From Lactococcus nasutitermitis (GTDB lineage Bacteria > Bacillota > Bacilli > Lactobacillales > Streptococcaceae), in NCBI RefSeq assembly GCF_018403765.1, contig NZ_BOVQ01000004.1, forward strand, positions 1 through 64,000: a DNA stretch of 64,000 bases. The letters run 5' to 3'. Shown here in pieces: positions 9,430 through 17,794 of this stretch. The notes below the pieces were generated by a model. The model did no database searches and was not told the origin of the DNA. It saw only the letters and a list, made by a program, of their open reading frames with translations. Both the position numbers and the translations under genes were made by a program. Numbering within the stretch: position 1 is the stretch's first letter; the number at the start of each line of letters is the position of its first letter.

Positions 9430-9533
9430 AATTTCTCCAAATGTAAGCTTCTTAATTGTATAATTATAGCATAAAATCGTGAACTAATGAAGTTTTCATC
9501 AGAGAGCTGTATTCAAAAAAACTACACTGATTT

Positions 9534-9562
9534 TTGACAAAACATTTTGAACAAGTTACAAT
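9534..9562 (+). promoter_or_regulatory. Promoter of parE
   Basis: TTGACA (9534-9539), 17 bp, TACAAT (9557-9562). The transcript would start near 9569, giving an ~80-nt leader with a Shine-Dalgarno (AGGAGAAA) before the ATG. Confidence 0.75.
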
Positions 9563-9650
9563 AGAAAAGATAATAGTTGTATTAGTCTTTTTAAACAATG
9601 AAGTATCAGCTAAATCAAGATTGATATGAACTTAGGAGAAACAGAAAACT

Positions 9651-11585
9651 ATGGTTATAGATATAAAACATTACGATGATAATGCCATTCAAGTCCTTGA
9701 AGGCTTGGATGCCGTGCGCAAACGACCAGGAATGTATATTGGCTCAACAGATACAACAGGCTTGCATCATCTCGTCTGGGAAATTGTTGACAACGCAGTT
9801 GATGAAGCACTTTCAGGCTTTGGACAAAAAATTTCAGTGACTATCAATAAAGACGGCTCGCTCACAGTTGAAGATGAAGGACGAGGAATGCCCGTTGGTA
9901 TTCATAAAACAGGGATTCCAACCGTCGAAGTCATCTTTACGGTGCTTCACGCAGGAGGAAAGTTTGGACAAGGCGGATATAAAACTTCTGGTGGACTTCA
10001 CGGAGTTGGTTCATCTGTTGTCAATGCTCTTTCTACGTGGCTTGAAGTTGAAATTACCAGAGATGGTGCTGTTTATCGTCAGCGCTTTGAAAATGGTGGA
10101 CATCCGGCAACAACGCTTGTAAAGATTGGTAAAGCCCCCAAGTCAAAAACAGGCACAAAAGTAACCTTTATGCCAGATGACACAATCTTTTCTACCACAG
10201 AATTTAGATATTCTACAATCTTTGAACGCTTGAATGAATCCGCATTTTTACTTAAAGATGTTACGATGACACTGACAGATAAGCGTACAGATGAAGAAGC
10301 AAGTTTTCACTATGAAAATGGTGTGCAGGATTTCGTCAAATATCTCAATGAAGATAAAGACAGCTTAACGCCCGTTCTCTATTTCAATGGGGAACAAGAT
10401 GAATTTCAAGTAGAAGTAGCTCTCCAGTACAATGACGGATATTCCGAAAATATTCTCAGCTTTGTCAATAATGTCCGTACCAAAGACGGCGGTACACACG
10501 AAGCCGGTTTAAAATCGGCAATTACTAAAGCCATGAACGATTATGCACGCAAAGTCAATCTGCTCAAAGAAAAGGATAAAAATCTTGAAGGTTCTGATTA
10601 TCGTGAGGGACTGACTGCTGTTCTTTCTATCCTTGTCCCAGAAGAACATTTGCAATTTGAAGGACAAACAAAAGATAAACTCGGCTCGCCACTTGCTCGT
10701 CCAATTGTTGATAATGTAATTGCTGAAAAATTGAGTTTTTACCTACTTGAAAATGGCGAACTTGCGCAAAATCTGATTCGCAAGGCAATTAAAGCGCGTG
10801 AGGCGCGTGAAGCTGCACGTAAAGCGCGTGATGAAAGTCGCACAGGGAAAAAATCCAAAAAAGATAAAGGTTTATTATCAGGAAAATTAACCCCAGCGCA
10901 AACAAAAAATCCTAATAAAAATGAACTCTATCTTGTCGAAGGAGATTCCGCTGGAGGCTCAGCAAAACAAGGACGCGACCGTAAATTCCAAGCGATTTTA
11001 CCACTTCGCGGGAAAGTTATCAATACTGAAAAAGCAAAAATGCAAGATATTCTCAAAAATGAGGAAATTAACACCATGATTTATACAATTGGTGCAGGTG
11101 TTGGTGTAGATTTTACCTTGGAAGACCGCAATTACGATAAAATCATTATCATGACCGATGCAGATGATGATGGGTCACATATCCAAGTTCTCCTACTTAC
11201 TTTCTTTTATCGCTACATGAAACCATTACTAGAAGCAGGACATATCTATATTGCTCTCCCACCACTTTATAAAATGAGTGAAGGAAAAGGGAAAAAAGAA
11301 AAAGTTGAATATGCTTGGACAGATGGAGAACTTGAAAAACTACGTAAAAAGTTTGGACGTCATGCAAATTTGCAACGTTACAAAGGATTGGGTGAAATGA
11401 ATGCTGACCAACTTTGGGAAACAACAATGAACCCTGAAACGCGCACACTTATCCAAGTGAAGATTGATGATGCCGCGCAGGCTGAAAAACGTGTTTCTGT
11501 CCTGATGGGAGATAAGGTAGAACCGCGACGTAACTGGATTGAACACAACGTAAAATTCACATTGGAAGAAGAAACGGTGTTTTAA
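9651..11585 (+). CDS. parE: DNA topoisomerase IV subunit B (ParE)
   Basis: The 644-residue ATPase subunit works with ParC to unlink daughter chromosomes. GHKL motifs are present (EIVDNAVDEAL, DEGRGMPVGIH, GGLHGVGSSVVNALS), followed by the TOPRIM domain (LVEGDSAGGSAKQGRDR and MTDADDDGSHIQ). ParE rather than GyrB is inferred from the length and the pairing with parC 1.3 kb downstream. Two unrelated genes lie between them. Confidence 0.95.
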   Translation: MVIDIKHYDDNAIQVLEGLDAVRKRPGMYIGSTDTTGLHHLVWEIVDNAVDEALSGFGQKISVTINKDGSLTVEDEGRGMPVGIHKTGIPTVEVIFTVLHAGGKFGQGGYKTSGGLHGVGSSVVNALSTWLEVEITRDGAVYRQRFENGGHPATTLVKIGKAPKSKTGTKVTFMPDDTIFSTTEFRYSTIFERLNESAFLLKDVTMTLTDKRTDEEASFHYENGVQDFVKYLNEDKDSLTPVLYFNGEQDEFQVEVALQYNDGYSENILSFVNNVRTKDGGTHEAGLKSAITKAMNDYARKVNLLKEKDKNLEGSDYREGLTAVLSILVPEEHLQFEGQTKDKLGSPLARPIVDNVIAEKLSFYLLENGELAQNLIRKAIKAREAREAARKARDESRTGKKSKKDKGLLSGKLTPAQTKNPNKNELYLVEGDSAGGSAKQGRDRKFQAILPLRGKVINTEKAKMQDILKNEEINTMIYTIGAGVGVDFTLEDRNYDKIIIMTDADDDGSHIQVLLLTFFYRYMKPLLEAGHIYIALPPLYKMSEGKGKKEKVEYAWTDGELEKLRKKFGRHANLQRYKGLGEMNADQLWETTMNPETRTLIQVKIDDAAQAEKRVSVLMGDKVEPRRNWIEHNVKFTLEEETVF

Positions 11586-11607
11586 TTAGGAGTTAGGAGA
11601 GTAATGA

Positions 11608-12420
11608 ATGGAAAAGTACGTTGTTTTTGATTTTGAAACGACAGGGCTGAATGCTCAGAAAAATGAGATTATACAGATTGGTGCTGTAAAGTTTGATGAA
11701 AATGATGTTGAAATTGCACGTTTTAATCAACTTATTCAGCCTAAAGCACATTTTATTCCCAAGAAAATCACTGAAATTACGCAGATTGCTTGGGAAGATG
11801 TTGCAAGCGAACCAAGATTAGCAGATGTTTTACCAGATTTCCTAAACTTTTTGCATGGTAATTTGTTAATTGCACATAATGCACCTTTTGATATGGGATT
11901 TCTCTATCAGGCAATTATTGAGCTGGATATTCGTAATGCTGAACATTTTGAAGTGTATGATACATTGGCAGAAAGCAAAAGATTACTGAAAATGAAGAGC
12001 TATAAACTTGAGCGTTTCAAAGATGTTTTAGGAATTGAGCTGAGAAGTCATGATGCACTGAATGATTGTTTGATTACAGCAAAACTATATCAGTATTTGC
12101 AAGAAATAGACCATCCAAAACCAGTGGTTGAAAATGTTCAAGGAAGTTTATTTTCAGATTTTGATGATAATACCATTACCGTGGAAATTCGTCGTAAAAT
12201 CGGTTTGCCAATCACAAAAGATTTGGTTTATTATCACAAAGATAATAATAAAAACTGGGAAAGATTTGATGTGACAGGTTTGCAAGTGCAACAGGAATAT
12301 TCTGTTGGTTATAGTTTGACATTAACCTTGTATAATAATGAAAAGGTGCGCATTCACTCGGATTTCTTTGCGCAAATGCAAAAAGTGAATTTTGTTACTG
12401 AAATGATGAAAGAGTTGTGA
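11608..12420 (+). CDS. DnaQ-family 3'-5' exonuclease
   Basis: A 270-residue protein with a DEDDh exonuclease domain in its first ~170 residues: VFDFETTGL (Exo I), HNAPFDMGFL (Exo II) and HDALNDCLIT (Exo III). It resembles PolC-type or epsilon-like proofreading exonucleases that stand alone in Firmicutes. The C-terminal ~90 residues have no motif I recognise. A ribosome binding site (TTAGGAG) precedes the start, 23 nt after parE, so it is likely co-transcribed. The next gene starts 1 nt after its stop. Confidence 0.85.
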   Translation: MEKYVVFDFETTGLNAQKNEIIQIGAVKFDENDVEIARFNQLIQPKAHFIPKKITEITQIAWEDVASEPRLADVLPDFLNFLHGNLLIAHNAPFDMGFLYQAIIELDIRNAEHFEVYDTLAESKRLLKMKSYKLERFKDVLGIELRSHDALNDCLITAKLYQYLQEIDHPKPVVENVQGSLFSDFDDNTITVEIRRKIGLPITKDLVYYHKDNNKNWERFDVTGLQVQQEYSVGYSLTLTLYNNEKVRIHSDFFAQMQKVNFVTEMMKEL

Positions 12421-12421
12421 G

Positions 12422-12865
12422 ATGAACTGGAATTTAAAAGCATTTGATACTCTTTCAGTGCAGGAACTTTATGCCATTCTCAAAGTCCGTGTTGATGTTT
12501 TCGTTGTGGAGCAAAACTGTCCTTATCCTGAACTTGATGATAAAGATAAACTTGCACAACATCTTTTTCTAACAAATGAAAAAGGGGAAGTCATCGCTTA
12601 TTGTCGGCTTTTACCGCAGAATGTATCGTTTAAAGAAGTATCAATCGGTCGTGTTTTAGTCAATCCGAACTTCCGTAAGCAGGATTTTGGTCGTGAATTA
12701 TTGCAAAAAGCGCTTGATGTGTTAAATGAGCAGAAAGAAAGAGCGATTAAAATTGAAGCTCAGTATTATTTGCGGAATTTTTATGCATCATTTGGTTTTG
12801 AAGAATGTTCTGAACCTTTCCTAGAAGATGGGATTAAGCACGTGGAGATGCTAAGAAAAAATTAA
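12422..12865 (+). CDS. GNAT N-acetyltransferase, ElaA family
   Basis: This 147-residue protein fits the ElaA-type GNAT fold: start WNLKAFDTLSVQELYAILKVR, then FVVEQNCPYPELD, and the acetyl-CoA loop (IGRVLVNPNFRKQDFGRELL). The substrate is unknown. It follows the exonuclease gene almost without a gap, and both probably ride on the parE transcript. Confidence 0.85.
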   Translation: MNWNLKAFDTLSVQELYAILKVRVDVFVVEQNCPYPELDDKDKLAQHLFLTNEKGEVIAYCRLLPQNVSFKEVSIGRVLVNPNFRKQDFGRELLQKALDVLNEQKERAIKIEAQYYLRNFYASFGFEECSEPFLEDGIKHVEMLRKN

Positions 12866-12922
12866 CAGTTTTAAAAAAATATGTTAAACTAGAATAAGAT
12901 TTTTAGAAAACTAAGGAAAACT

Positions 12923-15412
12923 ATGTCAAATATTCAAATTTTACCTCTTGAGGATATTATGGGCGACCGTTTTGGTCGCTATTCAAAATATATTATCCAA
13001 GAGCGGGCGCTCCCTGATATTCGCGATGGTCTAAAACCTGTACAACGTCGAATTTTGTACAGTATGAACAAAGATGGGAATACTTTTGATAAGGCTTATC
13101 GGAAGTCGGCGAAGTCGGTCGGAAATGTCATGGGTAATTTTCACCCACATGGCGACAGTTCTATCTATGATGCGATGATTCGTTTGTCGCAGGATTGGAA
13201 GATGATGGAGCCACTGATTGAGATGCACGGAAATAATGGTTCGATGGATGGTGACCCACCAGCTGCGATGCGTTATACTGAGGCACGTTTGTCGGAAATT
13301 GCCGGATTTTTGCTTCAGGATATTGAAAAAGAAACAGTTTCAACGGCTTGGAATTTCGATGATACGGAAAAAGAGCCGACTGTTTTGCCAGCCTCATTTC
13401 CTAATTTGTTGGTGAATGGTTCAACAGGGATTTCTGCGGGATATGCGACGGATATTCCACCACATAATCTGAATGAAGTGATTGATGCAACGATTTATAT
13501 GATTGACCATCAGAATGTTGATGTACCTAAAATCATGGAATTTTTGCCAGGGCCTGATTTTCCAACGGGAGCAATTATTCAAGGAAAATCTGAAATTCGC
13601 AAGGCTTATGAGACGGGAAAAGGGCGAATTGTTGTACGTTCAAAAGTGACTGTAGAGTCAATGAAAGGTGGACGTGAGCAGCTTGTTGTTAGTGAAATTC
13701 CTTATGAGTTGAATAAGGCGAATTTGGTTAAGCGGATTGATGAAATTCGTGTGAATGCAAAGGTGCCGGGAATTGCGGAAGTGCGTGATGAGTCTGACCG
13801 TGATGGATTGCGGATTGCGATTGACCTGAAAAAAGAGGCGGATAGTCAGTTGGTGCTGAATTATCTTTATAAAAACACGGATTTGCAGGTGAATTATAAC
13901 TTCAATATGGTGGCGATTGACAATATGACACCTTGTCAGGTCGGTGTATTGCCGATTTTGAGGGCTTATATTGCGCACCGTGAGGATGTGATTGTCAAGC
14001 GTTCACGTTTTGATTTGTCGAAGGCGGAAAAACGGCTTCATTTGGTTGAAGGCTTGATTCGTATGGTTTCAATTCTTGATGAAGTGGTGGCGACCATTCG
14101 TGCATCGGAAAATAAATCAGATGCGAAGGAAAATCTGAAAATTTCTTATGATTTTACTGAGGAACAAGCAGAAGCAATCGTGACTTTGCAACTTTATCGC
14201 TTGACGAATACGGATATTGTTACTTTGGAGCAGGAACAGGCTGATTTGCAAGAGAAAATTCTTGAGCTTCGGGCGGTTATCAATGATGAGAAAACATTGT
14301 TTAATCTGATGAAACGTGAATTGCGTGAAGTGAAAAAGAAATTTGGTAAGGCGCGCCGTTCTGAGCTGCAAGCAGATGTGCAGACGATTGAGATTGAAGC
14401 GCACGAATTAATTGTTGAGGAGGAAACAGTTGTTTCTGTGACACGTTCGGGCTATATCAAACGGACTTCTCCACGTTCATTTGCTTCGTCAACCTTGGAT
14501 GAAATCGGTAAACGCGATGATGATAGTTTGATTTTTGTGAAAGCTGATGCGAAAACGACACAACATTTGCTGATATTTACGAATCTGGGAAATGTAATTT
14601 ATCGACCTGTGCATGAGTTGACGGATGTGCGTTGGAAAGATATTGGTGAGCATTTGTCGCAAAATGTGACGAATTTTGAAGCTTCTGAGGAGATCATTTT
14701 CGCTGAGATTTTGGATAATTTTGATGGAGCAATGACCTATTTGGTGGCGACAAAAGTAGGACAAATCAAGCAAGTTGAGCGTTCAGCATTTAGCCCTTGG
14801 CGGACTTATCGTTCAAAAGCGACGGCTTATGCGAAGCTCAAAGGAGCAGATGATGAGGTACTGACTCTCTTACCTATTACGAAGCTAGATAGCGATATCG
14901 TGCTTGTTTCTCATCAAGGTTATGCCTTGCGCTTTAATCTGTCGGAAGTCCCTGTTTTGGGGGCAAAAGCGGCTGGTGTTAAGGCGATGAATTTGAAAAA
15001 TGGAGACCAACTTTCTGCTTGTATGTTCGTGACGACGTCAAGCTGGTATTTGCTGACACAACGTGGTTTTATTAAGCGCGTGAAATTTAGCGATATTCCT
15101 GCGACAAGTCGTGCCAATCGCGGCTTACAAGTGTTGCGTCCTTTGAAAGTCAATCCACATACTGTGTTTGCTGCTGGTTTGGTTCAATCTTCTGAGAAAT
15201 CAGATGAAAGTTTGGCAGAACTTGATTTATTTAGTCCAGCAGTGGAAGTAGATGAGAGCGATATTTCTCAACAGCAAGTATTGCAGATTAGAGGAAATGA
15301 TGACAAACTTTATGATGTTATCTTGGACGAATTGACGGTTTCTGAGCGTACAAGTAATGGTCATCCGATTGCGGAAGATATTGACAGTGTCAATGATGCT
15401 AAAATTTTATAA
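12923..15412 (+). CDS. parC: DNA topoisomerase IV subunit A (ParC)
   Basis: The 829-residue DNA-cleaving subunit of topoisomerase IV. The region before the catalytic tyrosine (HPHGDSSIYDAMIRLSQDW, with S and D at the usual quinolone-resistance positions) and AMRYTEARLS (active-site Tyr) are intact. C-terminal beta-pinwheel blades run from about residue 500. AAGGAAAA precedes the ATG, and a TATG-TTAAACT -10-like box lies upstream, so parC may have its own promoter in addition to read-through from parE. A terminator follows. Confidence 0.95.
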   Translation: MSNIQILPLEDIMGDRFGRYSKYIIQERALPDIRDGLKPVQRRILYSMNKDGNTFDKAYRKSAKSVGNVMGNFHPHGDSSIYDAMIRLSQDWKMMEPLIEMHGNNGSMDGDPPAAMRYTEARLSEIAGFLLQDIEKETVSTAWNFDDTEKEPTVLPASFPNLLVNGSTGISAGYATDIPPHNLNEVIDATIYMIDHQNVDVPKIMEFLPGPDFPTGAIIQGKSEIRKAYETGKGRIVVRSKVTVESMKGGREQLVVSEIPYELNKANLVKRIDEIRVNAKVPGIAEVRDESDRDGLRIAIDLKKEADSQLVLNYLYKNTDLQVNYNFNMVAIDNMTPCQVGVLPILRAYIAHREDVIVKRSRFDLSKAEKRLHLVEGLIRMVSILDEVVATIRASENKSDAKENLKISYDFTEEQAEAIVTLQLYRLTNTDIVTLEQEQADLQEKILELRAVINDEKTLFNLMKRELREVKKKFGKARRSELQADVQTIEIEAHELIVEEETVVSVTRSGYIKRTSPRSFASSTLDEIGKRDDDSLIFVKADAKTTQHLLIFTNLGNVIYRPVHELTDVRWKDIGEHLSQNVTNFEASEEIIFAEILDNFDGAMTYLVATKVGQIKQVERSAFSPWRTYRSKATAYAKLKGADDEVLTLLPITKLDSDIVLVSHQGYALRFNLSEVPVLGAKAAGVKAMNLKNGDQLSACMFVTTSSWYLLTQRGFIKRVKFSDIPATSRANRGLQVLRPLKVNPHTVFAAGLVQSSEKSDESLAELDLFSPAVEVDESDISQQQVLQIRGNDDKLYDVILDELTVSERTSNGHPIAEDIDSVNDAKIL

Positions 15413-15444
15413 AAATCTAGGTGGATTTTCTGCCTAGATTTTTT
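15411..15444 (+). terminator. Terminator of parC
   Basis: AAAAATCTAGG (15411-15421) pairs with CCTAGATTTTT (15433-15443). Its T tract is shared with the start of the next repeat element, as if that element inserted at the T run. Confidence 0.8.
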
Positions 15445-15538
15445 GACAGGATTGCCGAAGGGGCTAGGCGCTTTAGCACCAGCCTTCTCGGACAGGATGA
15501 ACTTATATCGTAGATGTGAATTTGTACCCTGTCAAAAA
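15439..15538. repeat. ~100 bp structured element bounded by TTTTTGACAG and CTGTCAAAAA, copy A
   Basis: The ends are inverted repeats (TTTTTTGACAG and CCTGTCAAAAA). Inside are two hairpins: GGCTAGGCGC-TTTA-GCACCAGCC and a second stem from AACTTATAT with ATGTGAATT. The copy at 17,108 has the same plan with mostly paired changes, which points to conservation of structure. Confidence 0.75.
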
Positions 15539-15559
15539 TGTTGCTAGGGGTGTTTAGAA

Positions 15560-15584
15560 TTTTTTGACAGTTCTGTCAAAAAAA
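15560..15584. repeat. Short palindrome TTTTGACAG..CTGTCAAAA upstream of the add-like gene
   Basis: TTTTTTGACAG, TT, CTGTCAAAAAA. It lies 25-50 bp upstream of the promoter at 15,609 and 20 bp past the 100-bp element. Confidence 0.8.
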
Positions 15585-15608
15585 TTGAGAGCTTGTAACG
15601 GTAAAAAG

Positions 15609-15624
15609 TGCTATAATAAAAAAA
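15609..15624 (+). promoter_or_regulatory. Extended -10 promoter placing transcription start at the add-like ATG
   Basis: TG (15609-15610), C, TATAAT (15612-15617), 6 nt, ATG at 15624. No Shine-Dalgarno is present, so a leaderless mRNA is likely. Confidence 0.7.
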
Positions 15625-16610
15625 TGAAAAATACTGAAAAACCTCAACTTGACCGTCTTGCGGATTTGCATATGCACATTTCTGCGAGTGTAACGCCTGA
15701 AATTCTCTGGGATTTGGCACATGAACAGGGCATGAAATTGCCGACACGCGATTATTTTGATTTTGCAAAATCGGTGCAGATTTCGGGCAATGTTGGCTAC
15801 GATGATTATTTGAAAATGTATGATTTGCTGGAGGAAATCCAATCAACACCTGAGTCGATGTTTCATTTGGCAGAGCAAGTGCCGACAAATTTGTATCAGC
15901 ATGACAAGATTGACTTGGTTGAAATTCGGATGAACCCAATGTTGCGCTCGCGTGAGGGAAAAATTGACTTGGACCATATCATCGTTTATACCTTGCAGGG
16001 ACTGGAACGGGCGAGTTTGAAATTTCCGCGTTTGAAGACGGGACTGATTTTGTCAATGGACCGCCGTTTTAGTCCGGAGGTTAATCGAATTATTGTTGAC
16101 AAAGCTATCAAATACCGTGACCGTGGTGTGATTGGCATTGATTTGGCAGGTCCTATTGATCCGAATTTCTCATTTGATGATTTGACAGGTCTGTCAAAAC
16201 GCATTCACGCGGAAGGTTTGGGTTTGACCATTCACACGGGCGAAGCGACAGATGTCAATGAAATGTGGGAAGTGGTTGAAAAGCTCAAACCCAATCGGAT
16301 AGGGCACGGCATTGCTTCGGTGCATGACGAGCATTTGATGACTTATCTAGCGGAGCATGAAATTGTGCTAGAAACCTGTCCAACGTCGAATTTGAAAACG
16401 CAAGCAGTCAAAGATTTGGATGAAATGCGCGAGAATTATCACACCTTGCTCAAACATCACGTGCCTTTTACCATCAATACGGATGGGCCAATTTTACAGA
16501 ACACGACTTTGCCGAAAGAATATGAATTGTTGATGTCGAATGACATTTTGACTTTGGAAGAAGCAGCTATGGCAAATGAATTGGCGCATAAAGTGAGTTT
16601 TATTAGATAA
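15624..16610 (+). CDS. Adenosine-deaminase-like amidohydrolase with an atypical substrate residue
   Basis: A 328-residue TIM-barrel amidohydrolase of the adenosine/AMP deaminase superfamily. Metal and catalytic residues are present: H16 and H18 (LHMHIS), HTGEAT (His ligand and catalytic Glu), RIGHGIAS, and the metal Asp in NTDGP. Adenosine deaminases usually read NTDDP; the second Asp, which contacts N7 of the purine, is Gly here. The N-terminal HMHIS also departs from HLHLDG. The start at 15624 fits the promoter; a start at 15564 would precede the -10 box and add 20 unlike residues. Substrate may therefore differ from adenosine. Confidence 0.8.
   Translation: MKNTEKPQLDRLADLHMHISASVTPEILWDLAHEQGMKLPTRDYFDFAKSVQISGNVGYDDYLKMYDLLEEIQSTPESMFHLAEQVPTNLYQHDKIDLVEIRMNPMLRSREGKIDLDHIIVYTLQGLERASLKFPRLKTGLILSMDRRFSPEVNRIIVDKAIKYRDRGVIGIDLAGPIDPNFSFDDLTGLSKRIHAEGLGLTIHTGEATDVNEMWEVVEKLKPNRIGHGIASVHDEHLMTYLAEHEIVLETCPTSNLKTQAVKDLDEMRENYHTLLKHHVPFTINTDGPILQNTTLPKEYELLMSNDILTLEEAAMANELAHKVSFIR
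16181..16199. repeat. Short GACAG palindrome inside the add-like gene
   Basis: TTTGACAGGTCTGTCAAAA lies in the coding sequence (reads DLTGLSK). It shows the repeat is tolerated inside a conserved protein. Confidence 0.7.
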
Positions 16611-16619
16611 ATATGAGAG

Positions 16620-16638
16620 CCGCGATTTCGCGGTTTTT
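16620..16638 (+). terminator. Terminator of the add-like gene
   Basis: CCGCGA-TT-TCGCGG followed by TTTTT. Its T run abuts the -10 box of lspA. Confidence 0.8.
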
Positions 16639-16639
16639 A

Positions 16640-16655
16640 TGGTATAATCAAGAGA
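16640..16655 (+). promoter_or_regulatory. Extended -10 promoter placing transcription start at the lspA ATG
   Basis: TG (16640-16641), G, TATAAT (16643-16648), 6 nt, ATG at 16655. No Shine-Dalgarno. This is the same leaderless geometry as queG, prfB and the add-like gene. Confidence 0.7.
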
Positions 16656-17107
16656 TGAAAAAATATCTTTCACTTGTTATTATTGCGTTGGGAATTGTCG
16701 CAGACCAGTTTTTTAAATCTTGGGTTGTTGGGCATATTCCGCTGGGAAATGTACGAAATTTTTTGCCTCGTGTTTTGAGTTTGACTTACCTGCAAAATCG
16801 TGGTGCTGCTTGGTCGTCGCTTGAAGGGCAACAGTGGTTTTTCCTGATTTTGACACCGATTGTGGTGCTAGCTGCTGCTTATTTTTTGTGGAAAAAAGCG
16901 ACGAATAATTGGTATTTCTTTGGGCTATCATTGATTATCGCTGGTGCTTTGGGAAATTTCATTGACCGCGTGCATCAAGGCTTTGTCGTTGATATGTTTC
17001 AGACGGATTTTATCAATTTTCCGATTTTCAATATTGCCGACAGTTTGCTGTCAGTGGGATTTGTACTCTTATTTATCGCGATTTTGACGGATAAAGAGGC
17101 AAAATAA
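16655..17107 (+). CDS. lspA: Lipoprotein signal peptidase (signal peptidase II)
   Basis: This 150-residue four-helix membrane aspartyl protease cleaves signal peptides of lipoproteins. The two catalytic Asp motifs are present: GNFIDRVHQGFVVDM and FNIADS. The start at 16655 gives MKKYLSLVIIALG; the in-frame start at 16613 would lie before the promoter and inside the terminator. A ~100 bp repeat element follows. Confidence 0.95.
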   Translation: MKKYLSLVIIALGIVADQFFKSWVVGHIPLGNVRNFLPRVLSLTYLQNRGAAWSSLEGQQWFFLILTPIVVLAAAYFLWKKATNNWYFFGLSLIIAGALGNFIDRVHQGFVVDMFQTDFINFPIFNIADSLLSVGFVLLFIAILTDKEAK

Positions 17108-17208
17108 TTTTTGACAGAACTACTGTAGGGGCTAGGTGCTTTAGCACCAGCCTTTCTCGGATAGGGGGAACTCATATCGCAGATGTGAGTTTGTACCCTG
17201 TCAAAAAA
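17108..17208. repeat. ~100 bp structured element bounded by TTTTTGACAG and CTGTCAAAAA, copy B
   Basis: It starts TTTTTGACAGAACTACTG and ends CCCTGTCAAAAAA. Hairpin 1 is GGCTAGGTGC-TTTA-GCACCAGCC; hairpin 2 is AACTCATAT-CGCAG-ATGTGAGTT. Compared with copy A, changes such as CGC to TGC in hairpin 1 keep pairing or wobble. It fills nearly all of the lspA to 17,222 gap. Confidence 0.75.
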
Positions 17209-17221
17209 TATTGGAGGGAAG

Positions 17222-17794
17222 ATGGCGTATGAAAAAAAGTTTTTAGAACTTGTCAAAAAAAATCAAGAACTGATGACAATCCTTGACACAGTCCACACGC
17301 TGAATTTGCCAGACTGTTGGATTTCAGCAGGTGCAGTTTTTCAAACTATCTGGAATGAAATTGACAATCGTCCTGTAATGACAGCTGTTCACGATATTGA
17401 TATCACTTATTTTGACACAGAAAATAGTTTTGACAGTTCTGTCAAAAAAGATAAGCAGCTAGAAAAATTTTTGACAGAGCAATTTGGCTATGAATTTGAC
17501 GTACACAACGAAGCCTATATGCACCTGTGGCAGGGACAAAATATTGAACCTTATACATCAAGTGAAAATGCAATGACACGTTGGATTGCAACAGTTCACG
17601 CTGTCGGAATCTCAGGAAATTCAGAAAATATAAAAATTCTTGCGCCATTTGGATTAGAAGATATTTTCAAAAAAATCATCCGACCTATCTATCACAAAGA
17701 CAACAATAAGGCCCTCTATGATGCAAAAGTTGCAAAATGGCAGGCACGTTTTAATGACCTAATCATTATTCCTTGGGAGGAAAATATAATTTGA
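17222..17794 (+). CDS. Nucleotidyltransferase-family protein (DUF925/NTP_transf_6-like)
   Basis: The 190-residue protein resembles the small stand-alone nucleotidyltransferase family (ISAGAVFQTIWN, then HDIDITYFD giving the paired Asp residues, and a C-terminal PFGLEDIF...YHKDNNKALYDAKVAKWQ). Partner or substrate unknown. TTGGAGGGAAG precedes the ATG. It contains one GACAG palindrome in frame (17,428-17,449, read as FDSSVKK), so part of the protein sequence comes from the repeat. Its stop overlaps the TTG start of the next gene. Confidence 0.75.
   Translation: MAYEKKFLELVKKNQELMTILDTVHTLNLPDCWISAGAVFQTIWNEIDNRPVMTAVHDIDITYFDTENSFDSSVKKDKQLEKFLTEQFGYEFDVHNEAYMHLWQGQNIEPYTSSENAMTRWIATVHAVGISGNSENIKILAPFGLEDIFKKIIRPIYHKDNNKALYDAKVAKWQARFNDLIIIPWEENII
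17428..17449. repeat. Short GACAG palindrome inside the nucleotidyltransferase gene
   Basis: TTTTGACAG, TT, CTGTCAAAAAA within the coding region. Identical in core to the intergenic copies at 5,682 and 15,560. Confidence 0.75.

Noticed and set aside
9651-11585. GyrB instead of ParE
   Set aside because: Length and linkage to a ParC-type gene with a pinwheel C-terminus favour topoisomerase IV.
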